Origin: Notamacropus eugenii
Taxonomy: Eukaryota > Chordata > Mammalia > Diprotodontia > Macropodidae
Assembly: GCF_028372415.1 (NCBI RefSeq)
Contig: NC_092875.1
Span: forward strand, 189,749,522-189,813,521
Length of the DNA stretch: 64,000 nt
Direction: 5' to 3'
Part shown: positions 46,671-58,560 of the stretch, piece after piece
Layout of the letters: every line of letters begins with the position of its first letter
How positions within the stretch are numbered: the first letter of the stretch is position 1
The notes under the pieces: generated by a model
What the model was told of the DNA's origin: nothing
What the model saw: the letters and a program-made list of their open reading frames with translations, nothing else
The model's database searches: none
Made by a program: the position numbers and the translations under genes

Positions 46671-47602
46671 TGTGTGAAAGATGATACATTGCCTACTTCC
46701 ATCCAGGCAACCACATATCTTCTACAGAAGCCCATTACTGAGATTTAAACCCAAGTCTCCTTACTCTAGGGTCTGTATTCCTTCTACCACACCACGTTAG
46801 AAGCATAATGACATGCCAAGTTACTTGGTGCTGGTCATTACAAAATAAACAATTACATTCTCCTTCTGTCTTTCTCATTCATTCTCTGTCTCTGTCTCCC
46901 TCTCCTCTTCCTCTGTCACTCTCTCTTCCTCTCTCTCTCCCCCTGACCTTTCCATGTTTGTTCTTGTCCCTTTAGAGGTGGGGTAGGCTTATTCAGGAAG
47001 TCAGAGACCCTTCAAATCCCAGCCCTATCATTTATTAGCTTTGTGACTTTGGACATGTCCCTTACCCTCTCAATTCCCCCAGGTAGCTCTCTAAAAATAT
47101 AAATTTTAGAGAAGTTGGTCCTTTTCTTTGTTGGAAGCCTTTTTCATAATGGAAAATTCCCACATCTGTGAAACCATTAGCAAATTTAAATGAAAAGGGG
47201 GGAGAGGTGAAGAAAGGAAAGAAAGAAAAGGTTTCATTAGATCTCATTTGGTTCGAAGTCTATGCCATCTTCTCTTAAGGATACACTGAATATTGGGACC
47301 CTTTCTGTATCTCCTATATACAAACTACCCAAACTTTCAGTAGGTCTGGTTTTCATGTTTCCAATAGGTGTCACTGCAGGATAGCTAATAGTGGCAAGAA
47401 TGGGCCTTAGCAATGTGATTAAATTAAAGAGATATTGGATATTACCAGGGTTTTGAGCTTTTTCATTTGACTGAACAGTAATCAAAACTTCAGATGGCAA
47501 GTAGAACAGTGAGCCTGCTTAGGGCCATGTCCTTTCGTGCTGAATTAACACCTGTCTCCTAGAATATCCTTTCAATATAAATACTTGTCTAACATGCCTT
47601 AG
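46671..47602. other. Intergenic, mostly unassigned
   Basis: A minus-strand MIR tail is near 46730-46800, and a (TCTC)-rich patch at 46860-46945. A weak plus-strand MIR is near 46995-47080. No gene is seen. Confidence 0.45.
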
Positions 47603-48155
47603 AATAATTTTTAATATTTTATTCTCCCAATTACATGTAAAAACAGTTTTTAACATTCATTCTTTTTTTGTTTTTAGTTCAAAATTCTATCCCTCCCTTC
47701 CTTCCTTCCCCTCTCCCTGAGACAGGAAGCAATCTGATATAGGTTATATATGTGTAATCATGTAAAACATTTCCATATTAGTCACTTTGTGGAAGAAAAT
47801 GCAAAGGAAGGAAGGAAGGAAGGAAGGAAGGAAGGAAGGAAGGAAGGAAGGAAGGAAGGAAGGAAGGAAGGAAGGAAGGAAGGAAGGAAGGAAGGAAGGA
47901 AAGAAGGAAGGAAGGAAGGAAGGAAGGAAGGAAGGAAGGAAGGAAGGAAGGAAGGAAGGAAGGGAGAAAAAGAGAAGGGAGAGAAAGAAGGAAATAGTAT
48001 GTCTATAGTTGGCCTGGAGTGGATAGGGTTTTTCATCATGAGTCCTTTGGGATTGTCTAGGATCAGTGTACTGCTGAGAATAGCTAAGTCATTCACAGCT
48101 GTTCATCATATAATATTGCTGTTACGTGTACAACGTTCTCCTGGTCTTAGAATGA
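47603..48155 (-). mobile_element. L1 3' fragment interrupted by an AAGG array
   Basis: The plus strand shows antisense L1 3'UTR: CTCCCAATTACATGTAAAAA, GATATAGGTTATATATGTGT, AAAACATTTCCATATTAGTC. After the AAGG array it continues with GAATAGCTAAGTCATTCACA, ATATTGCTGTTACGTGTACA and CGTTCTCCTGG. Confidence 0.75.
47804..47962. repeat. (AAGG)n microsatellite
   Basis: About 39 tetranucleotide units with a single AAAG variant near 47900. It generates artefactual EGRK-repeat frames on the plus strand and FLPS-repeat frames on the minus strand. Confidence 0.98.
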
Positions 48156-48650
48156 TTTTTAATAATGCAATGCTATTGTGGTTCTTGTGCAGGCTGACCT
48201 CAAAGTACTTTGTCAATATTTTGTAGCAGGAGAGGCCTCAGGCACAGAAGGGTGTAGCCTTACCTATATGCTTTGTAATTAGCTTATCATATCATATCCT
48301 CCCCTGCTCACTGCCCCTACAAGGCTGGGGCCACTTCAGGTACACAACCCTTACCAGCACATGCTTAAAGGTGTTGGACCAGGGACATCCTATGTCATTT
48401 GAACTTGTTCTTTGTTTTGCAGTTTGGCAAGAAATTACAAAGTATTACCAAGAAATACAGCCCCAGCCCCACCTTTAGAATCAAGCCATTATTTATTAGC
48501 CTTGCCAAATACTTGGAAAGAAAAAGTGGTGCCTATAAAAAAAAGAAAGAAAGAACAGTGATTAACACAGTATAAAAATAGTCTTTATCTTTTAGGCTGC
48601 TATTGCTGGTGGTGGTGATGGAGGCAATTTGCATAAACCAAATCAGTGGT
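48156..48650. other. Intergenic, no feature recognised
   Basis: No gene or repeat is recognised. Confidence 0.45.
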
Positions 48651-49070
48651 TCCCTCCATTGTGATATAGTGGATAGAGTGATGGAACCCCAAAGAGCTGG
48701 GTTTGAATCCTGTCTCTTGATTTTTAATAGCTCGATGACCATTGGCAAGTCACTTACTTTCTCTGAGCCTTGATTTCCTCTATAAAATTTGGCTAATAAA
48801 TCCCCCCACATAAGGTCCCTGTAGGGGCAGATAGGTGGTGCAGTAGATAGAACACTGGGCTTTGAATCAGGAAGGATCATCTTCATGAGTTCAATTCTGA
48901 CCTCAGATAGTTACTAGTTGTATAATCCTGGGCAAGTCACTTTATCTTGTTTGCCTCAGTTCCTCATTTGTAAAATGAGCTGGAGAAGAAAACGGAAAAT
49001 CACTCCAATATTTTTGCCAAGAAAACCCAAATGAGGTCATGAAGAGTCAGATATGACTGACCACCAACAA
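48651..49070 (+). repeat. MIR followed by a full tRNA-headed SINE
   Basis: 48655-48800 is a MIR (GTGGATAGAGTGATGGAACC, GGGTTTGAATCCTGTCTC). 48823-49068 is a SINE (GGGGCAGATAGGTGGTGCAG, GAGTTCAATTCTGACCTCAG, GAGGTCATGAAGAGTCAG). Confidence 0.85.
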
Positions 49071-49570
49071 GTGAGGTTAGCATAGAAACATCCTTATGGT
49101 ATGTTAACCAAAGTAGACATTTAATGAATGTTTGTTGAAGTTTGACTATTGGATAATTAATGCAAAAATGCTAAATAGGGAGAAAATCTGGATTTTCTCA
49201 GTTCCAATAATTCCTACATGCTTTTAACTTTCTGATCACTACTGTAATAGCCACCCATTTACTTATAACAATTCCCTTCCAAGACCTTGAACCCTGAAAT
49301 CTTCCTCCTTGCTCTATCCTTTAATCTTTCTCACACTTTCACACCTACCAAACTTGTACTTTGCTCGCTTTGTCCTTTCTGGTCACTCAACCACAATCCA
49401 CTCCTCTAGTCCAATAGTTTCCTCTCTTAGTTTTACTTACATATTAATGTTTGTTGATATCTTCTTTGATAACAAAAACTATCAGTAGGACAAGAGACTA
49501 TAAAATTCTTGGTAAGCAACAACCTCATTTTCTCACATTTCAGCCCCACACGAGTTCCAGTCCAATTTCC
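49071..49570. other. Intergenic, possible L2 scraps
   Basis: 49220-49440 is pyrimidine-rich and could be a decayed plus-strand L2. There is no firm call. Confidence 0.35.
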
Positions 49571-50855
49571 ATTCCAACGTAACAAGCATTTACAAACACT
49601 CAATGCAGGGAAGGCACTGTGATAAGTGATGGAGATACAAAGATAAAATAAAAAGCAATCTCTGTCCTCAAGGGACTCATATTCTACTTGGAGAATATAA
49701 AATGTAGACAGGTAAATATGTACTTGATAATTTGAGGAGAAAGAGAACTAATAAACAAGAGGATTAGGTGGGGGAAATCCCATAGGAGATGACACCTGAG
49801 CTTGGAAGAAAATGAAGGTTCCTAAGAGGCTGAGCTGAGGAGGGAGGACACTGGAAATAGTCTGTGTGGAGACTGGAGTGATAAGTTCAAGAAACAGTAA
49901 GTAGTTAAGTTTTATTAAAAACACAGTGGGTAGGAAAGAGTGTAGTGTGGAAGAAGCTTGGGAAAATTGACAGAAGTTAGATTCTGAAGGCATTTAGAGG
50001 TTAAGATGAGGCATTTATCCTGGAAGTAAGTGGGAGGCATGAAAAGATCCTAGGCAGAATGACTTGATCATACATTAGCATAAGAATTACTATTCTTGCA
50101 GTTGGATGGAGGATGAGTGGAAGGGAAGAAACTGAAAGTTGGGTGTCCAATTAGAAAGCTGTTGTGATCATTCAGGTTAAGAGATAATGAAGGAATGAAT
50201 GGTAGAGGTACAAGAGATGTTGTGGAGGCCAAATTAATAAGGTGATGATTGATTGTGTGAAGTAATGGAGTGTAAGGAGCTGAGCTCAATTCCTAGGTTG
50301 TGAGCATAGATGATTTCAAGAAAGGTGGTGTCCTTCTCAATCACCATGAAAATGAAGAAATTAGGAAGAGGCAACAATTGGGAGGGGGAAAGATGAGTTC
50401 TGTTCTGGAAATATTGAGTATGAGGTGCTTATGGGAAATCTACTTGCTAATGTCCTCTAGTGATGGTGATGCAGGACTGAATCTCAGAAAAGAAATGAGA
50501 ACCAGACATATAGATTTGGGAGTTGTGTATAGGGATGATCAATTGAATTCATGGGAGCTGATGAGATAATAAAGAGAAAGAGAGAAAGAGTGTACACAAA
50601 GAAAAATATCCAGGATATTCTCAAGGGGCACATACACACATGTGTATCTCTGTGTATGAAATATTAATTATGATTCTGCAAAGGAGGCAGAGCAGTAGCC
50701 AGACAAGTAAGAGAGGTGGGGATGGTTTGACCCCAGTAGAGACCAGTGACATAGAATTTGAGGAAGAAAGGGATAGTTAACAGTGTTAAATGCTATGGAG
50801 AAAGAATTGTGAGAATTGAGGGGGAAAAAAAGATGTGATAATTAATGGATATTGG
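49571..50855 (-). repeat. LINE L2, minus strand
   Basis: AAGGCACTGTGATAAGTGATG, CTGTCCTCAAGGGACTCATA, GATGACACCTGAGCTTGGAAG, TTGTGATCATTCAGGTTAAG, TTCATGGGAGCTGATGAGAT and GTGTTAAATGCTATGGAG are in the reverse L2 order over more than 1.2 kb. Confidence 0.75.
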
Positions 50856-53680
50856 AGAGATGGGCCCAAGATGGTAGAGTGTAGGGAAGCAAGGTGACTA
50901 CTTCCCTACAAACTCTCTACAAATTTCTCCTAATATAACTAGAAGATGAAACAGACCAAGTCCTGATGGGGAAAAAGCAACAGAGAGTCCTTTGTTAAGC
51001 CTAGATCAGCATACGGAGACAGACAAGGAGGTCTGTGAATAATAGAGACTGCCACTAGGAAGACAGTGTACCTGTAGCATTCCAGTACCCAAGGAAAGGC
51101 TATGCACCAGGGCAAGCAGAGTTTTCAGACTTATACTGGGGCATCCTGAGACCCACAATGGGGCACTGCAAAGGAGACAGGTGTCAACTGGCATATTTGT
51201 CACCTACCACCAGTCCCTGGTCACAGATCCAGGGTGGAGTGAAAAAGGACTTCTCACATCATTGACGGTCCCAGGCAGGAAAGCCTTGGTCAGTGCAGGA
51301 AAAAAGAAGGAAGCTAGCAGCAGCAGCAGCGGTAGTGTGCTTCAGACCTGAGGTGTATTACACTGTTTCACTTTCATTGCGTAGCCCATACTACAGAATA
51401 ATAACCAAAGTAGGAATCCCAGATGAAAGATGAAACCTAAAATTTGGTTTTTTGAGCTAACACAACTTTTCAGTCTACTGATAGAGGAGTCCAAAAACTG
51501 TCTACTGTTGCTCAGACCCAAGCTTAGCTTAGGAACTTGTAGAATTCAGACTAGGGGGTAGCAGTCAGACCATTTTGGGAGCATTGAAAGCTTCCAAGTC
51601 CCTAGTCTGTCCCTGAGATCCTGGAATAACAGAACACTGAATGCCTCAAGATAGCAGCAGTGCAACCAGCCCAGACCTCCTCTCTTGGAAGTATTATAGA
51701 TCCCAGCCCTAACATCACATATGAAGTTAGGAAGTAGGATGGAGGAATGGATACAAAAAAGGACCCACCATAATAAGCTATTATGGTCATAAGAATGCTT
51801 AAAACACAAACACCACAAAGGGTGACCCCAAAACATCTACAAGCATTGCCTCAGAGAAAAATACAGCTTGGGCAGAAACTCAATGAGAGTTTTTGGAAGA
51901 TATAAAGCAACAGTTTAAACCAAAGACTTAAAACATATTTATAAATGGAATGAGAGCATTTGGTGAGGGGTAGGGAGAGAGAAATGGAAAAGAAATTAGA
52001 ACTATGGAAGAAAGAATTGGAAAGGGAATTAACAGCTTGGCACCAGAGGTATAAATCCCTGCCAAGTAATAAATTTCCTGAAAATTCAAATGGAAGCCAA
52101 TGATTCCTTGAAGCAACAAAAAATGTTAAAACACAGTCAAAAGACCTCAAAAATAGAAGAAATATAAGCTCTCTCGCAACAAAAAACAAATGACCTGGTG
52201 AAAGATTGAGGAAAAAAGAACATTTAAGAACCACTGGAGTATCTGAATGACATGACCAAAACAAAAACAAAAAAAAGAGCCTACGCATTCTATTGCAAGA
52301 AACTAAACTGCCCAGATCTCTTAGAACCAGAGGGCACAGTAGAAATGGAAAGAATCCACTGCTTACTACCTGAAAGAAACATCCAACTGAAAACTCCTCA
52401 AAACATCATAGTCAAAATCCAGAGCTTTCAGGTCAAAGAAAAAAAAATACAAGCAACGAGAAAAAAGAATTCAAGTACTGAGGAGCCACTGTCAGGATCT
52501 ATATTGTTAATGTAGTTTTGCTTAATTTGAAGATCTTTCCTATTGATAATAGGCCATATGACTTTCTTAAATCACATGGAAGCCTTAGTCACATGTGGTA
52601 GGTAGAGCTTACTGAACTGGTGGTAGAGTAAGGGTAGAGCAGAGTTGGGAGAAAGTTGAGGAGAGTTGATATTAGAGCAGAGGGATAGAGAGGACATAGG
52701 CAGACGGACAGCTAGGATTGTGAGTGTTTGCTTGTGGGAAGGCCTGGGCTGGGGGAAGCAGGGAAGGTTTAACTTCTTTGTTGCTATGATGAATTTGGTT
52801 TTCTGATGTTGGGATTTGGCTTTCTGGTGTCTGAATAAATGTTTTTCTTCTACCTTCTACATGGAGAGTCTGTTATATTTTGTGTTTCTGAAATATTCTA
52901 GCATAATCAGAGTCACCATCACTGCTGTGAATATTGCCTTGGCAATACAGGATCACACATGATTTGGCAGCCACTACCATAAAAGAGCAAAGGACTTGGA
53001 ATACGATATTCCAGAAGACAAAGAATGCAAGCTTGCAGCCAAGAATAATTGCCCTGAAAAAATAAGTATAATGCTACAGAGGGGGAATGGACCTTTATTG
53101 ACATAAAAGATTTCCAAACATTCCTGATGGAAAGACTAGAGCTGCATAAAAGCGTAGAAGTGCAAATACAAGAGTGAAGAGAAACATAAAAAGGTAAACA
53201 TTAATGAACAAAGATAAAGGACTAAGTAAGGATAAACTACTTACGTTCAAGTACGGGGAGATGATACATGTGTCTTTCTGACCCCAGTTATCTTCAAAGT
53301 TCAGAGAAGAGTCCAATTAGACAAAGCTTGGGAATGGTTCTGAAAGTTTTGATCTAAAGAAAACAATGGAAAGAGAGGTGAAGAGGAATATACTGGAGGG
53401 TGGGAAGAAGGAAGGTGAGGGAAAATAATCTCATATAATGAAGGTGCACAAATATATATGAATACACACACACACACACAAGGGTTGGGGGGGAGCATAG
53501 CTGACACTTGAACCTTGCTCTCATCTGAAATTATCAAAGGAGACAAGAATACACATACCCAGAGATGGGTACAGAAATACATTTCACTCAAAAGTGAAAT
53601 AGATGGGAAAGGGAAGAAAGGGGGAAAGGAATTAAAGGGAGAATAGATGAAGGGAGGAACTAATGCTAAGCAAAACAGAT
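50856..53680 (+). mobile_element. L1/HAL1-type element with 5'UTR and ORF1 but no ORF2
   Basis: It starts GGGCCCAAGATGGTAGAGTG, the usual start of an L1 5'UTR. ORF1 pieces follow: a coiled-coil-like A-rich part (51850-52250), then 52290-52480 encoding CPDLLEPEGTVEMERIHCL and NIIVKIQSFQVKEKKIQATR (RRM-like). After an inserted LTR, 52955-53160 encodes the C-terminal domain (order A-x-T-x-K-x-x-R-x-W-N..I..Q-P-R, then F-Q-A-F-L). 53160-53680 is purine-rich spacer. No reverse transcriptase follows, as in half-L1 (HAL1) elements. Frames are broken. Confidence 0.68.
52500..52949 (+). mobile_element. Solo LTR with 5 bp target-site duplication, inside L1 ORF1
   Basis: GGATC lies on both sides (52495-52499 and 52950-52954). 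The ends TATATTG and CAATACA are inverted repeats apart from one base, consistent with an original TG start changed to TA. AATAAA is at 52834-52839, about 110 bases before the 3' end, as expected for R-U5. No retroviral genes are present. A second ORF1 half follows directly, so the LTR is younger than the L1. Confidence 0.75.
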
Positions 53681-53945
53681 CCTAAGGATAACTAACATTT
53701 ATATAGTGCTTGCTGTATACCAAGCACTGTGCTAAGTGTTTTATAATTATCATCTCATTTGATCTGCACCACAGTCCTAAGAGATAGCTCTATTATTATC
53801 TCCATTTTTCAGATGAGGAAATTGAGGCAAACAGAAGACAAGTGACTTGTCCAGGGTCACATAACCAGTATGTGTCTGAAGCCAGATTTGAATTCATCTT
53901 CCTGATTCCAGGCCCAGTGATCTATCCACTGCCAACTAGGTTGTT
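53681..53945 (-). repeat. MIR-like SINE
   Basis: TATAGTGCTTGCTGTATACC, AAGCACTGTGCTAAGTG, TTTTTCAGATGAGGAAATTG and GGTCACATAACCAGTATGTG. Confidence 0.8.
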
Positions 53946-54546
53946 CATAGGGTAGGCTTTTTCTCCAGTTCTTTTAGACAAGGCACAAAAACTTTTGCCT
54001 CAGGACAAGCAGAAAGTCTCTCCTGTCTCATTTTCACAGAGCCTTAACTATTAATGGGGCTTGCCATCTCCTTAGATGAAGATTCTCAATTTCAGGTACC
54101 AAATTCTTTACAGTAAAAAGCAAGGTTGCCTCAATTAGTTAAGGTCCTTAAGTTTAATTACGAGGCAACTAGGTAACTGGATAGAGGACTAGAGCTTTAG
54201 TCAGGAAGGAAAAAAACAAATTTTAATTTAATTTAATTAATCTCGTGGGCAGGGTTCTAGAGGTGAAGGCCTGGTGTCTGAGGCTTTAGCTCTAAGTAGG
54301 TTTTGGTCATAGTAATGGCAACTCTGCTCTAGTCCTCTCAGTGATAATGGAGAATTATAGTATTGCTACCCTGAGTCAGGGCAGAGCAGTATCAGACTCC
54401 GTAGTATCAGATTATAAGCCGCAGAAGGGGGTGGAGGAGAAGGAGAAGGAGCCTCTCAATCTGGTTCCAAGACCCATGTAAGTTCCAGAATTCTCACAGA
54501 TGACTTTGCTAGATAATGCTAATTCTTTGTGTAGAGATTTTTTTAT
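53946..54546. other. Intergenic, no feature recognised
   Basis: A SINE-head scrap may lie at 54163-54205. Otherwise nothing is named. Confidence 0.4.
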
Positions 54547-54645
54547 CCTGTACATTCAGTTTCCAGTTTCATTATTTTAAGCATTTTTCAAGTCAACTTG
54601 TTACTATTGTAGGCTGCGGTCTTCCTCTAAACAACAATATTCCCA
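54547..54645 (+). repeat. Dispersed repeat C, copy 1
   Basis: CCTGTACATTCAGTTTCCAG and TTTTAAGCATTTTTCAAGTC are repeated almost exactly at 57335-57432. The similarity starts at ATCCTGTA and ends at AACAACAATATTCCC. The family is not recognised. Confidence 0.75.
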
Positions 54646-55000
54646 AGCTGCCTTTCACTGTGGTGTGTGAGGCTCTTCAAAAAGATTCCCCAGCATCACA
54701 GCTAAATTGAAAGTGATGAGGATAATAAATCATGTTAAAGGCAAACCTGAAAGACCATTTCTTCCATTTCTGGTGAGCATCATTTCATTGTTCCCCATCC
54801 ACACAAAGTTCATCTCTTTATGTCACTGCTTTTCTCCCCTTGTTTCCACTCCAGACCTTTCAGCTCTCATCTCTACTTTCCCTCTTTTCCTTTTCTTCCC
54901 CACTGTTAATACTAAGGAAAAATATCAGTTCCCTAAGGGAGCACATAGAGAGTATTCAATAAATATTCTCTGAATGAATTAACTTACAGTATGGCCTCCT
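54646..55000. other. Intergenic, possible L2 scrap
   Basis: 54770-54980 is pyrimidine-rich, ending ATTCAATAAATATTCTCTG, which may be an L2 end. Low certainty. Confidence 0.4.
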
Positions 55001-55245
55001 TGGCAGCAAGGTGATGCAGTGAATGGAGTGCCAAGCTGGGGGTTTGGAAGCCTTGATGTCAAATCTGACTTCAGACACTAGCTGGACAAATCATTTAACC
55101 TCTTTTTGCCTCATTTTCTTCATCTGTAAAATGAGGATTCTAATAGCACTTACCTTCTAGGATTATATTGTGAACATCAAATGAGAAAATAATTGTAAAA
55201 TGCCTGGCACATTCTGTTATGTAAATGTTAGCTATTATTTTAATT
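55001..55245 (+). repeat. SINE/MIR-like element
   Basis: GGCAGCAAGGTGATGCAGTG, TCAAATCTGACTTCAGACAC, CATCTGTAAAATGAGGATTC and ATGCCTGGCACATTC. Confidence 0.8.
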
Positions 55246-55744
55246 CCAAATCCTTGATCAGGATCTTTGCCCTAATCCATTCTCATGGTCTGGGGACCTA
55301 AAGGATATTTTCACAAAAGAGCCAGACCAGAGAAGGATATTCAAAGCAGTAGCCCTTTATTATGACAAATAGTGACTGTCACAATGGATGACTTATAGCC
55401 CAACTTGAGATACCAAAAGCAAGGGCATAGTGAATAGGAACAATTGGAAAAGACTTTAGGGGAAAAGATGCAATTAGATCTGGAATCAGGCTTCAGATGT
55501 GATAGTCTTTAGGACATGGAAAGAAGAAAGTGGTTCAGAGATGTTCTTACAAGGAGCCAGGCCCCACAGGTCACCACAAGAGTGACTTGACATACTCAGT
55601 TTCTACCAAACTCTCAGTGGGATGCTTGGGTCCTTTGTCATCACCTTCCCAGGGAAGCTGAATGATACATAAGAGGCAGCATTGAGAGAGGAGTGATACT
55701 GGAAAAGGGGAGGGGAGGACAAGTGAACTAGTGAGTACTATTAG
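55246..55744 (-). repeat. Possible LTR-like sequence
   Basis: On the minus strand a TATTATAATAAAGGGC segment (complement near 55350-55362) looks like an LTR poly(A) region, followed by CTCTGGTCTGGCTC. No termini or second copy were found, so this is weak. Confidence 0.3.
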
Positions 55745-56262
55745 GTACCAGACACTGAGGTCCTTCTTTGAACTAAATTGCCAAGCATTCAAATTCTGCT
55801 TCAGAGAGTGCAACTCTAATGGGCTGGTCACATTGTTGAAATGCAAAACATACGCTTGCCAAAGACTATTTTATGGAGAACTCATACAGGACAGGCGATC
55901 ACATGGTAGTCAGAAGAAGTGACACAAGGACATTTTTAAGGTCTCCCAAGACCTTTGGAATTGATGGTGTGACATGAGAGACCCTGGCACAGGACTGCTC
56001 AGCAGGGCGTGCCCACCTCAGAGAAGGTGCTTTTTCTATGAGAAAAATAGAATTGAAACAGCTCAAAGGAAACACAGGATGCACAAATTTAAAGTATCCA
56101 CCCCAAATGTTCACATGAACTATTTGTACCCAATCTGTCATAGAGCATTCTGAGCTCCTATTGGTCTGATCAGACACAGTTGGACGCTGAAACTTGACTC
56201 GGGCACAGTAACATCACTTTGGTCCTCTTTGAGAATGAACTACAACAACCAACCAAACAGAC
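55745..56262 (+). mobile_element. RTE-type LINE 3' end
   Basis: GACACTGAGGTCCTTCTTTG, AGAGTGCAACTCTAATGGGC, GACTATTTTATGGAGAACTC, GTGTGACATGAGAGACCCTG and CACCCCAAATGTTCACATG are collinear with 44219-44716. The tail GGTCCTCTTTGAGAATGAAC is followed by CAACAACC. Frames are broken by small indels. Confidence 0.82.
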
Positions 56263-56594
56263 GAGCAAACAGTAGTCTTAGGGAGATCCAAGAAGCCAGA
56301 GATGGCTTTTGAATGATCACAATGCAGGATGAAATAAAGGTTTAGCCTTAGACAGAAGTTGATCTAGTTTACCGTGAACTTTATTTTTAATATTGTATTT
56401 TAGAAAATGGGCTCCTAGGAAAAGTATCCCTAGATGAGTGGATGAAAATTCCTTTACCATTTATTTCCTATGAGAACAAAGGACACAGAACTGCAACAAT
56501 GTAACTAGGGATAATTAGATAATTAGTCATGTAAAGAAAGGATGTTCTAAGTGGCTTCAGAAGAGGAGGTAGGGAAAAATAAATGCTCGGCATG
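56263..56594. other. Intergenic, no feature recognised
   Basis: No gene or repeat is recognised. Confidence 0.45.
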
Positions 56595-57170
56595 GGCAGA
56601 ATCCCAGAATGTTAGAATCAGAAGAGACCTTTAAGATCAAATAGTTTAACCTGTTTCCAAAAAGGAATACCCACTACAAGATACCCTCTAGATGGTTTTC
56701 CAGCCTCTCATGAAGGGGAGCCCACCATCTATTGAGGTGACTCATTCCACTTTTGCACAGCTCTAGGTGGCGCCATAGTGCCCAGTGCACCAGACCTGGA
56801 GTTAGGATGACTCATCTTCCTGAGTTCTAGCCTCCAACACTTACTTGTTATGTGATGCTAGGCAAGTCACTTAATCCTGTTTACCTTAGTTTCCTCATCT
56901 ATAAAATGAGCTGGAGAAGGAAATGGCAAACCACTCCCACATCTCTGCCAAGAAAATCCCAAATGGGGTCATGAAGAATCAGACATAACTAAAAAACAAC
57001 TCAACAGCAACAACAAGAAATTGTTAGAAATTTATAAGGCCTAGATTTGCCTCTTTTGAATTTCCACCCATTATTCCTGGTTGTACTTGCAGGTTCCAAG
57101 CAGAACAAGTCTAATCTTTATTCTAAATATGAGCTTGTCAAGCAAGTACTTGAAGACAGTTGTTATCAAT
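56595..57170 (-). repeat. CR1/L3-type LINE 3' fragment split by a SINE
   Basis: 56595-56763 (AGAATGTTAGAATCAGAAGAG, CCACCATCTATTGAGGTGAC, TTCCACTTTTGCACAGCTCT) and 57019-57170 (AATTTCCACCCATTATTCC, CAAGCAGAACAAGTCTAATC, AGTACTTGAAGACAGTTG) join around the plus-strand SINE at 56764-57018 (GGTGGCGCCATAGTGCCCAG, AATGGCAAACCACTCCC, GGGGTCATGAAGAATCAG). Confidence 0.78.
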
Positions 57171-57334
57171 GGTGTGCTGGTAAAATGTTTAATGATTGAA
57201 ACTTATACGGTCCAGGGTCAATAATTGCTCCCTGAAGTCTTCCAGTGGATATTTCCCACCAGATTGACATCAAATCCCTGTTGACTACTCCTTGATTCTA
57301 AACAGTCAACCAGATCCAAATTTATCATCATTCA

Positions 57335-57432
57335 TATCCTGTATATTCAGTTTCCAGTTTCTTTATTTTAAGCATTTTTCAAGTCAAATTGTTAATAGTA
57401 TAGGCTCTGGTCTGCCTATAAACAGCAATATC
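57335..57432 (+). repeat. Dispersed repeat C, copy 2
   Basis: CCTGTATATTCAGTTTCCAG and TTTTAAGCATTTTTCAAGTC, as at 54547-54645. Same orientation, about 2.8 kb apart. Confidence 0.75.
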
Positions 57433-57589
57433 CCCTGTGTATTATCAGCCCTCATCATTCTGTTTTCCAAAAGATCATGAGATACTTTCTTACAAAGTTT
57501 TTGATAAAATCTAAGTAAATCATATTAGCAGCATTTCTATGGCCAACCATAGACCCATGGGCCACACTTGGGTCAAGCTAAGCTACTCA

Positions 57590-57960
57590 GTTCTGTACTC
57601 CTGGGACCATAACAATCTCATCTTCTCCCTGGCAACGTTCTGCCCTGCCATTGGCACATGCAACTTTCCTCTCATTCTACCCGCTGCCCCAATTTCTATC
57701 TTTTGCTCTAAAAACTGTAGTCAAGTCAACACCACGAGTGCCTCTGAAAAGGACATATAAGTTGACTGCCTTATTGCTCCACTCACCATTTTGGTGACTT
57801 CCCACTCACAAGACTTCTTTGGTTACCACTGTCTATCTGTCTCCTCCATTTACATGCAATCTGCTTGAGGGTAGGAATTGCCTCACATTTGTACTTGTAG
57901 TTCAAGCATGGTGCTTGGCTGTTCTAGTAAACTATTTAAGATTTAATGAATATTTTTCTT
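57590..57960 (+). repeat. Probable LINE L2 3' fragment
   Basis: CATTTACATGCAATCTGCTTGAGGG and AGCATGGTGCTTGGC resemble the L2 end, and the upstream part is pyrimidine-rich as expected. It is decayed. Confidence 0.5.
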
Positions 57961-58560
57961 TGATTTACCTACCAGTTTTGACCCATGTCAAAAAGAAAAA
58001 GTTAGATTGGTGGGATATGTTTTGATGAAGACTTCTTATTTTTTTTGGCATCGCTACTTCCATTTCTACATGTTTACCAACCATCTCTCATACATACATA
58101 TACATGTAGCATTATATTAAAGTACATGTATGTCATGCATGTGACATAAAGACATGTTTACATGTGTGTATAGATATGTAGTTCTACATAGATATGTATC
58201 AATATGTGCATTGCGTATTGTGTGTTTGTATATATAGATCTCTCCTACTTTGTATTATTATATTTGTCCATGGTTTGTCACCCCCAGTAGACTGTAAACA
58301 TGTTGGAGTCAAGAATATTGTCCTATATATCTTTTTACCTTTCTCAGCAACTGGTACACGTAAGAAGCAATTAATATTTTTGTGAGATGAATAAATGAAT
58401 TACTGTTATTTTGAAAACTAGAGATCAATAGATTAATGAAAGAGAAAATACATCAGGAGAAATGTTCTAGAGAGGGAAATCACTAGTTTGTTTTTGTTGG
58501 ACTATTTACTGCTTATGATGTTGCCAAAGAAGTTGCAATAAGGAAGCCAAATGTATACTT
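57961..58560. other. Intergenic, AT/ATGTAC-rich patch
   Basis: 58090-58245 is rich in ACATGTA and ATATGTA units. Otherwise nothing was recognised. Confidence 0.5.

Noticed and set aside
47750..48226. 158-codon open frame with an EGRK repeat, and its minus-strand FLPS counterpart
   Set aside because: Both are translations of the AAGG microsatellite. A 4-base repeat keeps frames open without selection.
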